From: Macrosoma leucophasiata
Lineage: Eukaryota > Arthropoda > Insecta > Lepidoptera > Hedylidae
DNA: 64,000 bases
Reading direction: 5' to 3'
Assembly (NCBI GenBank): GCA_036365455.1
Contig: JAWQUS010000032.1
Span: forward strand, 14,082,001-14,146,000
A model generated the notes under the pieces. That model had not been told where the DNA came from. It saw only the letters and a program-made list of their open reading frames with translations, and did not search any database. Position 1 is the first letter of the stretch. Every line of letters begins with the position of its first letter. Below are positions 10,710 through 21,358 of this stretch, piece by piece. Both the position numbers and the translations under genes were made by a program.

Positions 10710-10857
10710 TTCCGTCCATTTATTAAACCTTCAGACCCGCCGATTGTAATGTGTGATTGATGAGAGCATAGGTTGATTCGTGAGAAACGACATCGGCTGA
10801 AGGCACGCGGGTGAAGGCACTTAAAAAGGAACTGGCAAATTTCGTTTGATAGTATTC

Positions 10858-11005
10858 TCTGTAGTTTCCGGCACAGGGGCATAACACCTTAGGCCTCAGG
10901 AGTGGTAACTTCGTGGTGGCTTCGTATGGGTGTCTATAGGCTGCAGTCATCACTTAACATCAATGTGAACTGCATGCTTGTTCGCCACTTCAATTACAGA
11001 AAAAA
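10858..11005 (+). mobile_element. GGTGGTAG-type SINE, 3' half
   Basis: Plus-strand match from gtagtttccggcacaggggc to tgttcgccacttcaattaca and an A tail. The 5' half is missing. Confidence 0.75.
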
Positions 11006-11360
11006 AACACATTGACAGATAATTATCATCCCCCGTCTCTCAGACTACAAATTACTCTCACGTGGGATTGTCACAGTGTTCTACTTTGAAACGGGATATT
11101 TTTATGAATCAGGCACTCGCCCACCTACTACCCTTTCATACTTACACGAGTTACGTCCAAGTTGAATAACACCGCCAAATTATACGATAAATATACAATC
11201 AATAAGGCTATTACTGCCCACGTATATTTAATGTATTTTGAGTAGGTATGTTTCTTATTGCTGTGGCGTAGATCGACTGAGCACGTGGCCCTGTGCTCGA
11301 TTTTTCAGTGTTATTTATTAATTGTAATATTTTATTTATTAGCAATCCTTACCTACCACA

Positions 11361-11651
11361 TTTTTTTTTTTTTAATGTAATTGAAGTGGCAAACAAGCAT
11401 GCAGTTCACATTGATGTTAAGTGATGACTGCAGCCTATAGACACCCACACAAAGACCAAGTTCAAAATGCAAATGCGTTACCACTCCTGAGGCCTAAGGT
11501 GTTATGCCTCTGTGCCGGAAATTACAGGGCCGTACATTACCACCTGACCGGAACACGATAGTGCTGAACACTACCATTTAGCGGCAAGTAAATCAGGTAA
11601 TGCGGTGGTGCCTACGCCCGCGAGCTCCGTCACTGGAGCTCTACCACCAGT
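11361..11651 (-). mobile_element. GGTGGTAG-type SINE, full-length copy
   Basis: Minus-strand copy: T-rich tail, gtggcaaacaagcatgcagt, cactcctgaggcctaaggtg, gtgccggaaattacagggcc, aacactaccatttagcggca, and ending gagctccgtcactggagctc then taccacc. The GAGCTCC..GGAGCTC pair at the SINE 5' end forms a short hairpin. About 290 bp. Confidence 0.9.
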
Positions 11652-12452
11652 GAATACATAATACATAACATAATAACATTCTACCCAGCTCAAGATGTAA
11701 TTATACAGGCATAGATTTTTTCCTGATTATACCCTTGGCGAGATAAACCGTCGACCAGTTTCACCCTCGGAGTTTGGTCATAATGTATACTCGGTAAACT
11801 AGCTATTTAGGCTCGTCAATCTCATAAAAAAATCATCGTCTGCAAACAGACCACGCACAATGCTCAATACGTTTTATAAGTTGATCGACTTTTAGGTACT
11901 CATAAACTACGTTAAATAAATTGTTATTATGAACTTTTTCAGCCCAAACACCACCGTTACTGCTGTCTTAGAATTACATACTAATAAGTATACTTATTAG
12001 TGCCAAATTATAGCTTTCTAGTATAATGAGTCCCTGGGCTAAATTGCGGGTAGACAGACGGAAAGATAGGGCGAAACTTTAAAATTTTCTCGCGGCTATC
12101 GAACCCTAAAAGACGTAAGATGAATGAGGCTATTTGCATTCTTCTCACGTATGTATTAAGCATATTAATATAACGGTAAAAGACAAATAATCAACTTTAG
12201 TATTCTTTTTAACTTAATATTCTTTTGGCTCAACTACGTGTACCATAAAATATCATAATATCATCACAACACTGTTTCGTTGATGCATAAAACACAAATT
12301 TAGAATAACTTAAATGCAAATGGCTAACTAAGTATAATTTATTCATTAATCTATATGCAAACTTATCGTATCACATATTTATAATAAAATTATAATTTTA
12401 TATTAACGTATGTACATGACTTCTTTACAAAAAATATATTTACAACATATAT
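11652..12452. other. Intergenic region and 3' flank of the acidic secreted-protein gene
   Basis: No repeat or gene is recognised. On the minus strand an AATAAA lies at about 12343-12338, some 110 bp beyond the stop codon of the 12453-13421 gene, and may be its polyadenylation signal. Confidence 0.4.
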
Positions 12453-13421
12453 TTAATATTCCACAGCACCGTAATCTGAATCAAAGTTATTGTTCGTATC
12501 TTTATTTGAAGCGTCATTGTGTACTTCTTCATCATTAAACATTTGGTCAAATTCAACTGGATCATCTGGAGTATATTCAGAATCTGTATTTTCTTGAACC
12601 TCATATGATTGTTGACGGTAAATCTTGCCATACAAAAGTGGCATTAAGGCTTCATATTTATTGTATGAAGTATCTTCTACAACACTCACTGACTGTCCGT
12701 TATCTGATTCCTTTTCTGAACTATACTTTTCAGCTGATGGTTCATCTTTATCATTCCCATCTTCATCTTCAATAGAGTTCTCTTTAGCACTTTCATTACT
12801 GTCTTCAATAGCATCTTCTAGATTTATATCATCATCACTGCTTGTTATATGGATATCTTGCTCGCCCTCAGATTCACTATCTCCATCCTCATTATCCTCA
12901 CTTTGATTAATAGCGTACTCATAAACATTAGATGATTGTAATTTAGTACTGTCATATTCAATATTCGTTTCTTCATTACTGCTGGATAACACATCGTCAT
13001 TGTTACCATCAAGGTCTTGGGGCAAATCGGCGTCAGCAACATTAGACTCGATACTATTAGCTTCTACGGACCCAGAGGGTAAGGTCTGTAGAGTGACAAC
13101 AGCATCGTATGATACGCCTTTATTACCCATAAATAAAATCACTACGTATTTGTAACCGGGACCACCTTGAGCGATATTAGCTTTTAAATCTGTGCCAAAA
13201 TCAATACCACTTACTCTTACATGGGTTATTATATCACCTTCTCCAGCCGCAGGATATTTTATAGCTAGAGATCCGCCCGGAGATGTGATCCTGATTTGTT
13301 CTGTATTAGTTTTATCCAATTCTTCATTACCGACATCCAGTAAAAACACATAAGGATATTTATGAAAGGGGTTGGCTACAGACGCAATTATGTAATGAGA
13401 TATTAATAATACAAGTAACAT
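12453..13421 (-). CDS. Secreted acidic protein, MBF2-like N-terminal domain
   Basis: A single uninterrupted reading frame of 322 codons. Residues 1-16 (MLLVLLISHYIIASVA) form a typical signal peptide, so the product should enter the secretory route. Residues about 20-112 resemble the insect MBF2-like family: I-I-SPGG, a predicted beta strand with THVRVSG, then IAQGGPGYKYVVILF. The region from about 118 to the C-terminus is very rich in Asp, Glu, Ser and Asn and is probably disordered. There is no cysteine. MBF2-like proteins are usually short (around 110-130 aa), so the acidic extension of about 200 residues is unusual. The family name comes from a silkworm transcription co-activator, but most members are predicted secreted and their role is unclear. 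The ATG at 13421 follows a TATA box by about 60 bp. Family assignment is by pattern only. The gene itself is credible because of its long open frame, signal peptide and promoter. Confidence 0.75.
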   Translation of the reverse strand: MLLVLLISHYIIASVANPFHKYPYVFLLDVGNEELDKTNTEQIRITSPGGSLAIKYPAAGEGDIITHVRVSGIDFGTDLKANIAQGGPGYKYVVILFMGNKGVSYDAVVTLQTLPSGSVEANSIESNVADADLPQDLDGNNDDVLSSSNEETNIEYDSTKLQSSNVYEYAINQSEDNEDGDSESEGEQDIHITSSDDDINLEDAIEDSNESAKENSIEDEDGNDKDEPSAEKYSSEKESDNGQSVSVVEDTSYNKYEALMPLLYGKIYRQQSYEVQENTDSEYTPDDPVEFDQMFNDEEVHNDASNKDTNNNFDSDYGAVEY

Positions 13422-13477
13422 TGCGACGACACTAGTTCACTGCACAACAATAACAAGTTGTAGTGTATAATTTGATT

Positions 13478-13485
13478 CTTATATA
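13478..13485 (-). promoter_or_regulatory. TATA box of the acidic secreted-protein gene
   Basis: On the minus strand the sequence reads TATATAAG, about 57-64 bp upstream of the ATG at 13421. This is right for a TATA box with a short 5' leader. TATA promoters in insects tend to belong to tissue-specific or inducible genes, in contrast with the TATA-less look of the other genes here. Confidence 0.55.
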
Positions 13486-13499
13486 AGCCGCTTCATGCT

Positions 13500-14269
13500 T
13501 GAACCGCTCCCGTTTTTGTTCGACCCTGATTACTGCCAATGTCAGTCGATCTTTGATGTTAATTCATAGATAGATCGGGAAAATTGGTTTCCTTGTTACT
13601 GTTGGACTGATTTTAGGAATCGCCCTTGAAAGGTTTATTTATTGTTTTAATCGGGATGTTGGGATATAAAAACAATGGTTTACTCGTAGTTTTATTTCAT
13701 TCAACATTTCTATACCTTATACCATAAAAATAAAGGCAACTTCTCACGTGTTTGACACCAGCTTTCTTTTTATCACAAACAAAGCAGGAATATTAGAAAT
13801 ATCATACAATAACTTTATAGTAGTCACTTTATAGTACAACAATCAAAGCTAGAACAACTACAATTGGAAGAGAATTTCAAGCACAACGTTCTTTATTATA
13901 TTGTCTTGCTTATTTAAAAAGTTTTCCTTAAACAAGCACCAGAAAGTATTACAATAAATTTATTTTTGAGACGACGTTATATAATTATAAATACCTATGC
14001 ATGTGATTTTATAATCATTAATGATATTTTTATTAATTTGTCCGTACCTAAAGTCAAAAAATTAATTTAATTGAAAATATCTCTGTTTATAATATTACAT
14101 CATTCTCATTAAATTATGCATGCATGTATATTATTAAGTACATCATAAATACATGGTTCAACGAAATAAACGTATGTTACTTTTTGTGGCCACTTTTATT
14201 CATTGATAGGTACACTACGCAATAGCGTACCCGCCGCATGCTAACACTTGATTTCATAACTGTTTGATT
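13500..14269. other. Intergenic sequence, nothing recognised
   Basis: AT-rich upstream region of the acidic secreted-protein gene. No ORF, repeat or motif is convincing. Confidence 0.4.
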
Positions 14270-14760
14270 GTTTCAGAATCAGAATCAGAAACTCATTTAT
14301 TCATTTAGGATGACAGGCACCTCTTATGACACGTCAAAAACAAACAAAATAAATTAAAGTGAATAACAATTGATATACATGTCAAACAAGATAAAAAATA
14401 TTTGTAAAGTCAAGAATATCACTAAGATAAAACTAAATATAATATGCTAATGTAAAAAGTATATCAGTAGAATGTCTCATTTCCCCTTTACAAACTGATA
14501 ACAAAGAGTTAAAAGAAAAGAAAAAGAGTCATTCTTTGTCATTCACCGGCAGAGTTCCAAAGGCCAATATGATCTGAGAAAAACCAGCACAAAAAAAACT
14601 CAGTCGGCTCTTTTAAAAATAGTCAATTTAATATTACTATTATTTAGTCGTTTCTTTATTAATAATTAGACAGAAAATGATGAATCACTGATAATTTCTT
14701 TTATTACCATTATCAGTGTGTGGGGAAGATACTAAAACAGTTTTAGTTCACTCTATCTAG
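14270..14760. repeat. Dispersed repeat of unknown class, copy 1
   Basis: Similar to 35273-35600: catttattcatttaggatga or the like at the left, then a shared block with agagtcattctttgt, ggcagagttccaaaggcc, gagaaaaaccagc and ctttt(a/c)aaaat. It is probably the 3' region of a retrotransposon, but no coding remnant is attached. Shorter pieces are near 60-150 and 38980-39020. Confidence 0.5.
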
Positions 14761-15017
14761 ACTACACTCCACTCCAACTAGATTCCACCGTCAGGTGAGA
14801 TCAGAACTCAAAGTTTAATATATAAATATGATAGTAATTTCATAGCATACATTTATCTATTATAAATTTTAAGTATCTATTATGACCGTAACTGAACGAA
14901 TAAGTATTTTTTGGTAATTTTAGATCGCCAATGTTTAAGGGTAGATATCTACCCACTGCTTTTTTTGATACTTTATTAAGGAAAACAACAGCAATAACAT
15001 TAAGCATCAATCGTTTG

Positions 15018-15425
15018 TAAAACCTCACCTCAAAAAAGGCCTCAGGCAACGTATAGAGGCGTTCGAAATGTGGACGTACAGACGAATGTTGGCTATAAGC
15101 TGGACTCAAAAAGTGACCAATTCTTCGACGCGTGAAACAGAAACGTGAGCTTTTTCAGACCGTCAAACAACGAAAAGTGGCCTACCTCGGACATGTACTG
15201 AGACACGATACGAGTTGCTACAACTGATTATTATGGGAAAAAATCGCGGATAAAAGACGAGATAGACGAAGAAAGAGATCTTGGTTACGTAACATCCGAG
15301 AGTGGACAGGAATAGCAAGTGCGCAGCCGAGTTGTTTCGTCTCGCCAGAAACCGGGAACAATATGCCGTATGGAACGCCAACCTTCGCTAGTCGGAGAGG
15401 CACTATAGGAAGAAGAAGTTTGCAA
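15018..15425 (+). pseudogene. Non-LTR retrotransposon 3' end (RTE/BovB-like RT tail)
   Basis: Plus-strand translation in interrupted frames gives FEMWTYRRMLAISWT, then LPRTC, then LFRLARNREQYAVWNANLR, ending at a run of gaagaagaag. This is the familiar extreme C-terminal tail after the reverse-transcriptase thumb in RTE-like and related insect elements (FEMWCYRRMLKISW type). There are several in-frame stops. The fragment is 5' truncated and dead. Confidence 0.7.
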
Positions 15426-16396
15426 AACATGTCGTAAAGATGTCCACTTGCTTTACTAATCAGTTATCGGGTTTACATTACGAAAGTCGTTTCATGATAT
15501 TCACCGTACCTACCTACTAACGTTATTACTTATCGGTTGTCATTTTTCTGTAAAAAGTACGACAATCTAATGTCGTGAATCTGTTTCGTAAATCCTCTTT
15601 AACAAAAATTTGAAAAAATTAACAGTGAAAGTGATTTTTCGAAAAGCGTTAAACACTATAGGTTAGTACTCGTCTGAACCTGAACATGTTGTTTCTAATA
15701 ATTAGGTATCTATTATCTAGAGATAACTCCGAAATTAAAAACTGTTTTAAAAAAAATACTAACATTTTTAAAAAATCACTCAAAAACAAAATACCTTCTT
15801 TTTCTCGCTTACTATATATTTTTTTGCTTATTTCTTATTGTTTAAGGTCGTGTTATGCCTAATTATAATTGTATTATTGTCTCAAAAATTAATTCCTGTC
15901 TATTCCTGTAATCATAGGTCTCTATTGTGTATGTAATATCCATTTTAACGCTGGCTTCACTTTTTTAGATTAATACAAACAGCATTATAATCTACCGGAC
16001 TCTTTGCCGGAAGATAATGAAAAAGCTATTATGTATGACCATTTGTATGACAAAACCCTCCAGACACGAGAAAAATATGACAATTGAAATTCAATTGTGT
16101 CTGGGCGCCGGTGGCCTTACGTTCCTTGACAGGTTAAAATGAATTATTGCTTATTTGAGAAATGATTAGCAAGTGTTTCGCGGGAAATACCCTCAATAAA
16201 CAAGTAAATACGTAAATTCTTAATTGTTATATTCTCGTAGGTAAGAATATAAAGGTATAGGTACTTAGATACTTTTTTCTAACAACCAGCACTTTATCCA
16301 CTCACTCACAATAGCAAAAATAAACTAATGTCGCTTCCAAAAGCTATGTACCTACATAAATTGTTCAACATTGACTTATTAAGGCTACTTACTACA
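15426..16396. other. Intergenic sequence with one shared repeat fragment
   Basis: Bases 16064-16137 (ccagacacgagaaaaatatg, then acaattgaaattcaattgtg, then cgccggtggcc) are almost identical to 23606-23680 in intron 1 of bleomycin hydrolase, so they belong to a dispersed element. The rest is AT-rich and unassigned. Confidence 0.45.
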
Positions 16397-16867
16397 CACA
16401 ATGCCGGCGGCAGTACCGACGGCCCGGCTCCTGCTATTGCCGCTGACCTGCCGACAGGTACTCTTGCTCTTGGACTTAACAAACGACCCGCCGGCATTAG
16501 CGGCAACCATAGAGCAACACCGGAGGGGAGTAGCCATATGCAGGCTTTCCCCTCTGTCAAAGTACAAGCCCAAATGTATATTATGTCCCCCTGTCGCCTA
16601 GATGTTTAAATGTGTGCGTGAAATTGTTTCTGTATTTTGTTAAAGTCAAGGTGTGAGTTTCGTAGTAATAGATGATTTTTGTAGTGTGTGTATGTGTCGC
16701 ACGTATTTCCCCCCGCAAAAAATCCATCTGTGAGAACAAATGTGACTGTTTTGCATCGGTAATAAACGCTATGGCTACTCCCTTCCAGTCCGCCGCGGCC
16801 GGTGGCCCGTGTTGCTCTACGGCGGTAACAATAGCGGAGGCCAGCCGGTACTGCGGCCGACATTGTG
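16397..16867. mobile_element. GC-rich TIR MITE (CACAATGCCGGC ends) containing a hAT MITE
   Basis: The left end CACAATGCCGGCGGCAGTAC and the right end, read inverted, CACAATGTCGGCCGCAGTAC match with few differences. The inverted similarity continues to ctgctattgccgc. A second MITE (16508-16821) lies in the middle with its own 8-bp duplication. Composition is much more GC-rich than the flanks. Confidence 0.7.
16508..16821. mobile_element. hAT MITE (CATAGAGCAAC ends), copy 1
   Basis: Ends CATAGAGCAACAC and the inverse GTGTTGCTCTACG. Flanks GCGGCAAC (16500-16507) and GCGGTAAC (16822-16829) form an 8-bp duplication with one mismatch. The subterminal gggagtagccat also occurs inverted at the other end. 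The interior includes tctgtattttgttaaagtca and gattttgtagtgtg-type sequence shared with the copies at 52700-53306 and 62969-63259. Non-coding. Confidence 0.8.
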
Positions 16868-17151
16868 TGTTAATAATTCAATGTTGAACAATTAATGAAC
16901 ACAAAGAGAATGATATCAGAAAAATGTTTACTTTTAAAGACTTCGTTGATTAAAGTAGTAAAATGGCACGCATGGTTAATCACCGCGGTTTTTTGTAATG
17001 CTATACCAATTCTTCAAACTCCACACCACACCATACTATTTAACCAAGTATTTATGCAACACCACTGTCATACCTACCTACCTATATAACATTTTTATTT
17101 TACCTGCAATGTTATGATGATATTCAAATTTTATTAAAACAGAAAAAAATA

Positions 17152-17434
17152 TTGAAATAAAACTATTTTTACGGATTTATCTCGCGTATATTAAACTAAA
17201 ATGATTTTTAAAATCAACCCGACGTTTCGGTCGCTTTTCAGCTTCCGTGGTCCCGGGCAGACTGAGGTGACATTTGTCTGACAGAAGTTTGAAAAAATTA
17301 TATGTAGCTACCTCCATCGATTTCGTAAACGCCTTGCGTAGCGTTCAGGATTAACACGTAACGTCGGGTTGATTTTAATAATCATTTTAGTTTAATATAC
17401 GCGAGATAAATCCGTAAAAATAGTTTTATTTCAA
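17152..17434. mobile_element. MITE with ~70-bp inverted repeats (TTGAAATAAAACTA family)
   Basis: The left arm starts TTGAAATAAAACTATTTTTA and the right arm is its near-perfect inverse, continuing through atttatctcgcgtatattaa to the caacccgacg block, about 70 bp per arm. The total length is 283 bp, with a short unique centre that includes ctcagtctgcccgggaccac-type sequence on one strand. The transcript would fold into a long hairpin. A truncated copy is at 4255-4452. Confidence 0.85.
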
Positions 17435-18012
17435 TGAGTGTAACTCGCGAAAACATGAGAACATATCAGAAAAAACTTAATTTGATAAAAATTATTAACT
17501 TTGAATACGAGTAGTAAGTAGGTAGATAAATAGAGTTCGATGTACAATTTAAAAAAAATCTTTTAACTTTGTCTGATCACTTCTTATTCTGGTTTTGAGA
17601 AACACGTGGATAGGTACCTACTTTAGGGAGAGAAATTTATTCCTTACTTATATTATGTTCTCCAGATCGAATACCATCCACGGCGGCCAAAAAGATCGGC
17701 CACATGAAACACTGCTTTGCGTGCTCTCCGAGGCATAGGTAGGTCCTCCAGGCCAGACTCCAGGCTACTAAACAACTTTTCCCGACCTGTGGATCGAAAC
17801 CAGAACTTCTGACTTCAGAATCGCGACCACTGTACCAACAAGGCTTGATTTGTAACCATTATATCAAAGCTTATTTGTTACTTTTTAAATTTGCATCTGG
17901 AAAACGATTGCTTATAAAGATACTACGACATAAAGAACGCACTTCACTAGTACTTCTTTAATCGTGTAAAAATAAGTTATCTTGAGCAAAATTACTGAGA
18001 CCTTTATTTTAT
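17435..18012. other. Intergenic sequence with a tRNA-like SINE fragment
   Basis: At about 17690-17850 the minus strand has gttggtacagtggtcgcgat and ggtttcgatccacaggtcgg, an A-box and B-box pair of a tRNA-like SINE head (compare the plus-strand fragment at 62740-62880). The rest is AT-rich and unassigned. The 3' end of the next gene begins at 18013. Confidence 0.5.
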
Positions 18013-18013
18013 T
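18003..18013 (-). promoter_or_regulatory. Polyadenylation signal overlapping the stop codon
   Basis: On the minus strand the stop TAA (18015-18013) is followed by AATAAAATAAA: two overlapping AATAAA hexamers, the first starting inside the stop codon. Cleavage would follow 10-30 bp downstream, giving a 3' UTR of only a few tens of bases. Confidence 0.5.
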
Positions 18014-21000
18014 TATCTCAAGAACGTTCTCATTTGTTTGTTCTGATTCGATAAAGATGCTTCAGCTCTGTCCGCTTGGTTAATCATGTGGTCTAACTTG
18101 CTCATCTGTGACGTCATTTGTTTCTTAGCATCTTTAGCGGCATTTATCAGGTAAGTTGCATCCGTTTGCTGCATCGTTTCCAAATCTTTCAAGGCCGTAT
18201 TTATATCGCCATCTTGTTTGTTTCCGCCATCTTGTGTGCTTCCGCCATTTTGTTTCGAATTTGTGGCACGCGGTGTCAACTCCAAGTCGTTAGGACCAAG
18301 GCCGCAATTTATAGAGCCTACCTCGGTGTTTTTCGGTGGTATGTAATCCTTGTCAAAGTTAGTCTGTCCTATGTAACTTGGCTCACTAGAATACGAGAGG
18401 TTATCTTTCGCTAGAAGTTTTACGCGGAAGAAGTTCGTAACGCTGCCACATACTCCCTGTAAAAAAAAAAGGAAAGAGTATCTTTACCACCAACAGATAA
18501 CTAGAGAGAAAGATGCACCGCTCCTTATTTAAATAGACATATTATTATTCAACGTCTTATCCCCAGGCAACGCCAGCGGCGGCTCTAGCTCGTGTAGCGC
18601 CCGTGTGCAATGAAATCCTGGCGCCCCCTAGGCCTGACCCCCTCCCCCGGGGCTATAACTATTAACTTTTCCGTCGTAACAATAAAGTTTTTTCATATTC
18701 CAATAAGCTATTTTATAAGTAGGTATAGCTCTCTTAATCCTGTACTTACTCCAACGCTTTTATATGGAAGCGGGAGCTGGGTATGCAGGAAAGAGCATGA
18801 AAGTAAGTTAAACGCGGTCGAGATGAGATCTTTGCGCAAGATCTGCGGTGTATCACTCACCGATCGCGTTCGTTACGAAGATGTAAGAAAGAGGCTTTGT
18901 GTGAATGATAAAATCGGTGTAAAAATGAAAAAAGGCATGCTCCGATGGTTCGGGCATATAGAAAGAATGTCGAATGAGCGAATGACTAAACAGATATACA
19001 ATGCGAATGTGGATGGTTGCAGAGGCCCAGGAAGACCAAGACTGACCTACCATGACCAAATAGGTCGAGTTCTGTCTGATGGTGGGATCAAAAGTCTTAG
19101 GAATCGGCGTGCATGTATGAAGAGAATGATGAGGTAGACGAGGCACGAGAGGTATGTCAGGACCGGGACATCTGGCGCTCTACACTCTCTGCCTACCCCG
19201 TTAGAGACCTGGCGTGAAGATACACACACACAGGTATAGCTTACAGTATGGTATTAGTTACGGCCTTTCTTCTTATGACGGCAGAATAACAATCATTCTT
19301 TTTATGCCCTTTTTATACACATCTCTGTTGCGAAACTAAGCGGCGATAGTTCATGTTTCGCCTTGTGTTTTAAGTTTTATGGACAGCGGAAGTGTGTTAC
19401 ATTTTAACCTCTTCTTCCCTCGGCACCCCCTGAGGCGGCGGCGCCCGTGTGCATTGCATTCTGTGGCATTGCACACCCTGCACTACAGGTGAACACGCAA
19501 CACACTAAGCCAGATGTCCGATCCGGCACAAGGGTCTCCATTAGGCAGTTGTGTTAAATTTATTTAGACTGAGACGCCTTTGCGCCAATTGCGAGACAAG
19601 CCGCCTACTTACCTAAATCGATTCAAAAAATAAATAAATGTGTGGCGGCCGTTTGAACCCAGACTGACGGATACGGTCATACATACCATACAAATATTAC
19701 AGATATTTTTTTTTTTTTTTATGTAATAGAAGTGGCAAACAAGCATGCAGTTCACATTGATGTTAAGTGATGACTGCAGCCTATAGACACCCACACAGAG
19801 ACCAAGGTCAAAATGCAGATGCGTTACCACTCCTGAGGCCTAAGGTGTTATGCCTCTGTGCCGGAAATTACAGGGCCGTACATTACCACCTGACCGGAAC
19901 ACGATAGTGCTGAACACTACCATTTAGCGGCAAGTATATTAGGTAATGCGGTGGTGCCTACGCCCGCGAGCTCCGTCACTGGAGCTCTACCACCAGTAAA
20001 AATATATATAATATATATAATATAGATATGTTTCGGGTTTGGGTGTTAGTGTTGTGTGTGAACAACGGCACCCACGACACAGGTACAATATAGTGTGGGG
20101 CTGTGAGTGTAAGCGATTTTTTTTAGTCTTTTGTTTAATAGTAATTCTGAGCCCTAATGGTAGAGCCATCGAATACAAAGGTACATCGAACTCACTCGAA
20201 GCCGATTAATTTTCGTTTGCGTGGACGTCAAAATAGTGTTCAATTCGTTGAGGCCGCCACTGGCTTCCTTCAGCTCATCGTTCAACATCGCCGTGTTCTG
20301 GAAAAGATAAAAAACAATCTCTTTTTTAAGGATTCGGAACCTATAAGGAACTCTAATCCATTCGAGGAGTAGAATAGCAATAACGACGAAACTCGCAAGA
20401 TTTCTTAATCTCAATCTTAAAGCAAGATAATAAGAATGCAAAGGTAAATTATTGTAGGAGCTGATGCCAAAATTAACTTATGTTGGCTGTGTATATAGGT
20501 CAATAGGTCGGATTTTATACGAAGCAAAAATAGGTCAAGAAATTTCGATATCCGAGTTTATGTATTGTGAAAGGAGAAATATTAGAAAGAGCACGGCAGG
20601 TTTGAAATAACTAAAATATTTGGTGATCGAGACATTACCTCATCATAAAGGAATTATCATTACATGTAAGATAAATCAATTTTAAAAAATTATAAAATAA
20701 CAATAGGTACCTATGTACTGTATATACCTAACTAACTGCCCCAGTAGCCTAGTGGTAGCAGGCCACTACTACTACGCTGGAGTCCTGTAGTATAGGAGTT
20801 TATCGGTATAAAATCTTTTATCTCTGGTTCTACTGGGATTTATATAGATAAATCGCGCTGCGTGCTAATAAAGCTTAAAAAAAAGATTTTTTTTTATATG
20901 AACAAAATTTTATCAATTATGTATCTAAAATATCTACGTGTCATAAACCCTAATCATAACATAACATGAAGCATCTTTTAATAAATTAACAAAAAACATA

Positions 21001-21358
21001 GATAACCTTGAAGGATATCCATTTAAACTACCTAAGTATACGTATCTAGATGTAACTATATTAAGGAATGTTTATAAAATAATAGAAAGTAAAAAAAAAC
21101 TAAAGCTTAAAAGCCAACAATAAAAAACTAACTAGGTGTTATTGATGTTCGAAATTTAAGAATTAGGTACTACCTAAGTATCTTTATATAAAAGAAACTG
21201 CAAAAAAGTTATATTACCTCAGCCGTTTTTATATCAACTTCTTCGAACTCTACCACATCTAAATGCTTATGTTTACTTAAAAAATCATCTTCATCCGGTA
21301 ATGGTTGTCCAAATAATTCTGCTCTGATGCACGCGTCTTCATACGCCTTCAACGACAT
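18013..21358 (-). CDS. Unrecognised coiled-coil protein, three exons, 228 aa
   Basis: Coding exons on the minus strand are 21358-21218 (47 codons, starts MSLKAYEDAC), 20297-20196 (34 codons) and 18456-18013 (147 codons plus stop). Both introns are GT-AG and in phase 0, and the joined frame is open. The N-terminus is acidic (LPDEDDF, VVEFEEVDIK). Exon 2 and the last 70 residues (ALKDLETMQQ to SLSNQNKQMRTFLR) look like amphipathic helices able to form coiled coils. Between them is a polar linker with QNGG, QDGG and QDGD repeats. There is no signal peptide or membrane segment. I do not recognise the family. The arrangement is like small vesicle-trafficking or complex-scaffold subunits, but that is only an impression. 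The stop codon TAA runs directly into overlapping AATAAA signals, so the 3' UTR would be very short. The gene is divergent from bleomycin hydrolase. Confidence 0.8.
18760..19226 (+). pseudogene. Non-LTR retrotransposon 3' end (RTE-like), 5' truncated
   Basis: An open frame inside 18610-19137 gives LYGSGSWVCRKEHESKLNAV, MRSLRKICGVSLTDRVRYED, MLRWFGHIERM and NVDGCRGPGRPRLTYHDQI, the classic RT C-terminal region of RTE-like insect elements. The element continues to ttagagacctggcgtgaaga and a short (AC)n-type tail at 19226. It lies downstream of the end of gene 2's intron 2 in genomic order, so it is inside that intron on the opposite strand. Fragments of the same family are at 25818-26090, 27910-28012 and 58076-58188. 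Confidence 0.8.
19700..19997 (-). mobile_element. GGTGGTAG-type SINE, full-length copy
   Basis: Minus-strand copy with a T tail at about 19707, gtggcaaacaagcatgcagt, cctaaggtgttatgcctctg and the end gagctccgtcactggagctc then taccacc. It is very similar to the copy at 11361-11651, so fairly young. It lies in intron 2 of the 228-aa coiled-coil gene, same strand as the gene. Confidence 0.9.
20026..20112 (+). mobile_element. Fragment of a second tRNA-derived SINE
   Basis: The stretch ttcgggtttgggtgttagtg to cccacgacacaggtacaat matches, in reverse, the body of the element at 27655-27860. The head with the A and B boxes is not present. Confidence 0.5.
20733..20842 (+). mobile_element. tRNA-derived SINE, 5' fragment
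   Basis: Starts aactgccccagtagcctagt and reaches tatctctggttctactggga, then stops. The B box region is damaged (gagtcctgtagtataggag). It is in intron 1 of the 228-aa gene. Confidence 0.75.

Noticed and set aside
12625..12906. Open frame of 93 codons on the plus strand rich in Ser and Leu
   Set aside because: It is the antisense shadow of the acidic region of the 12453-13421 gene. Complement of Asp/Glu codons gives Ser/Leu-rich frames.
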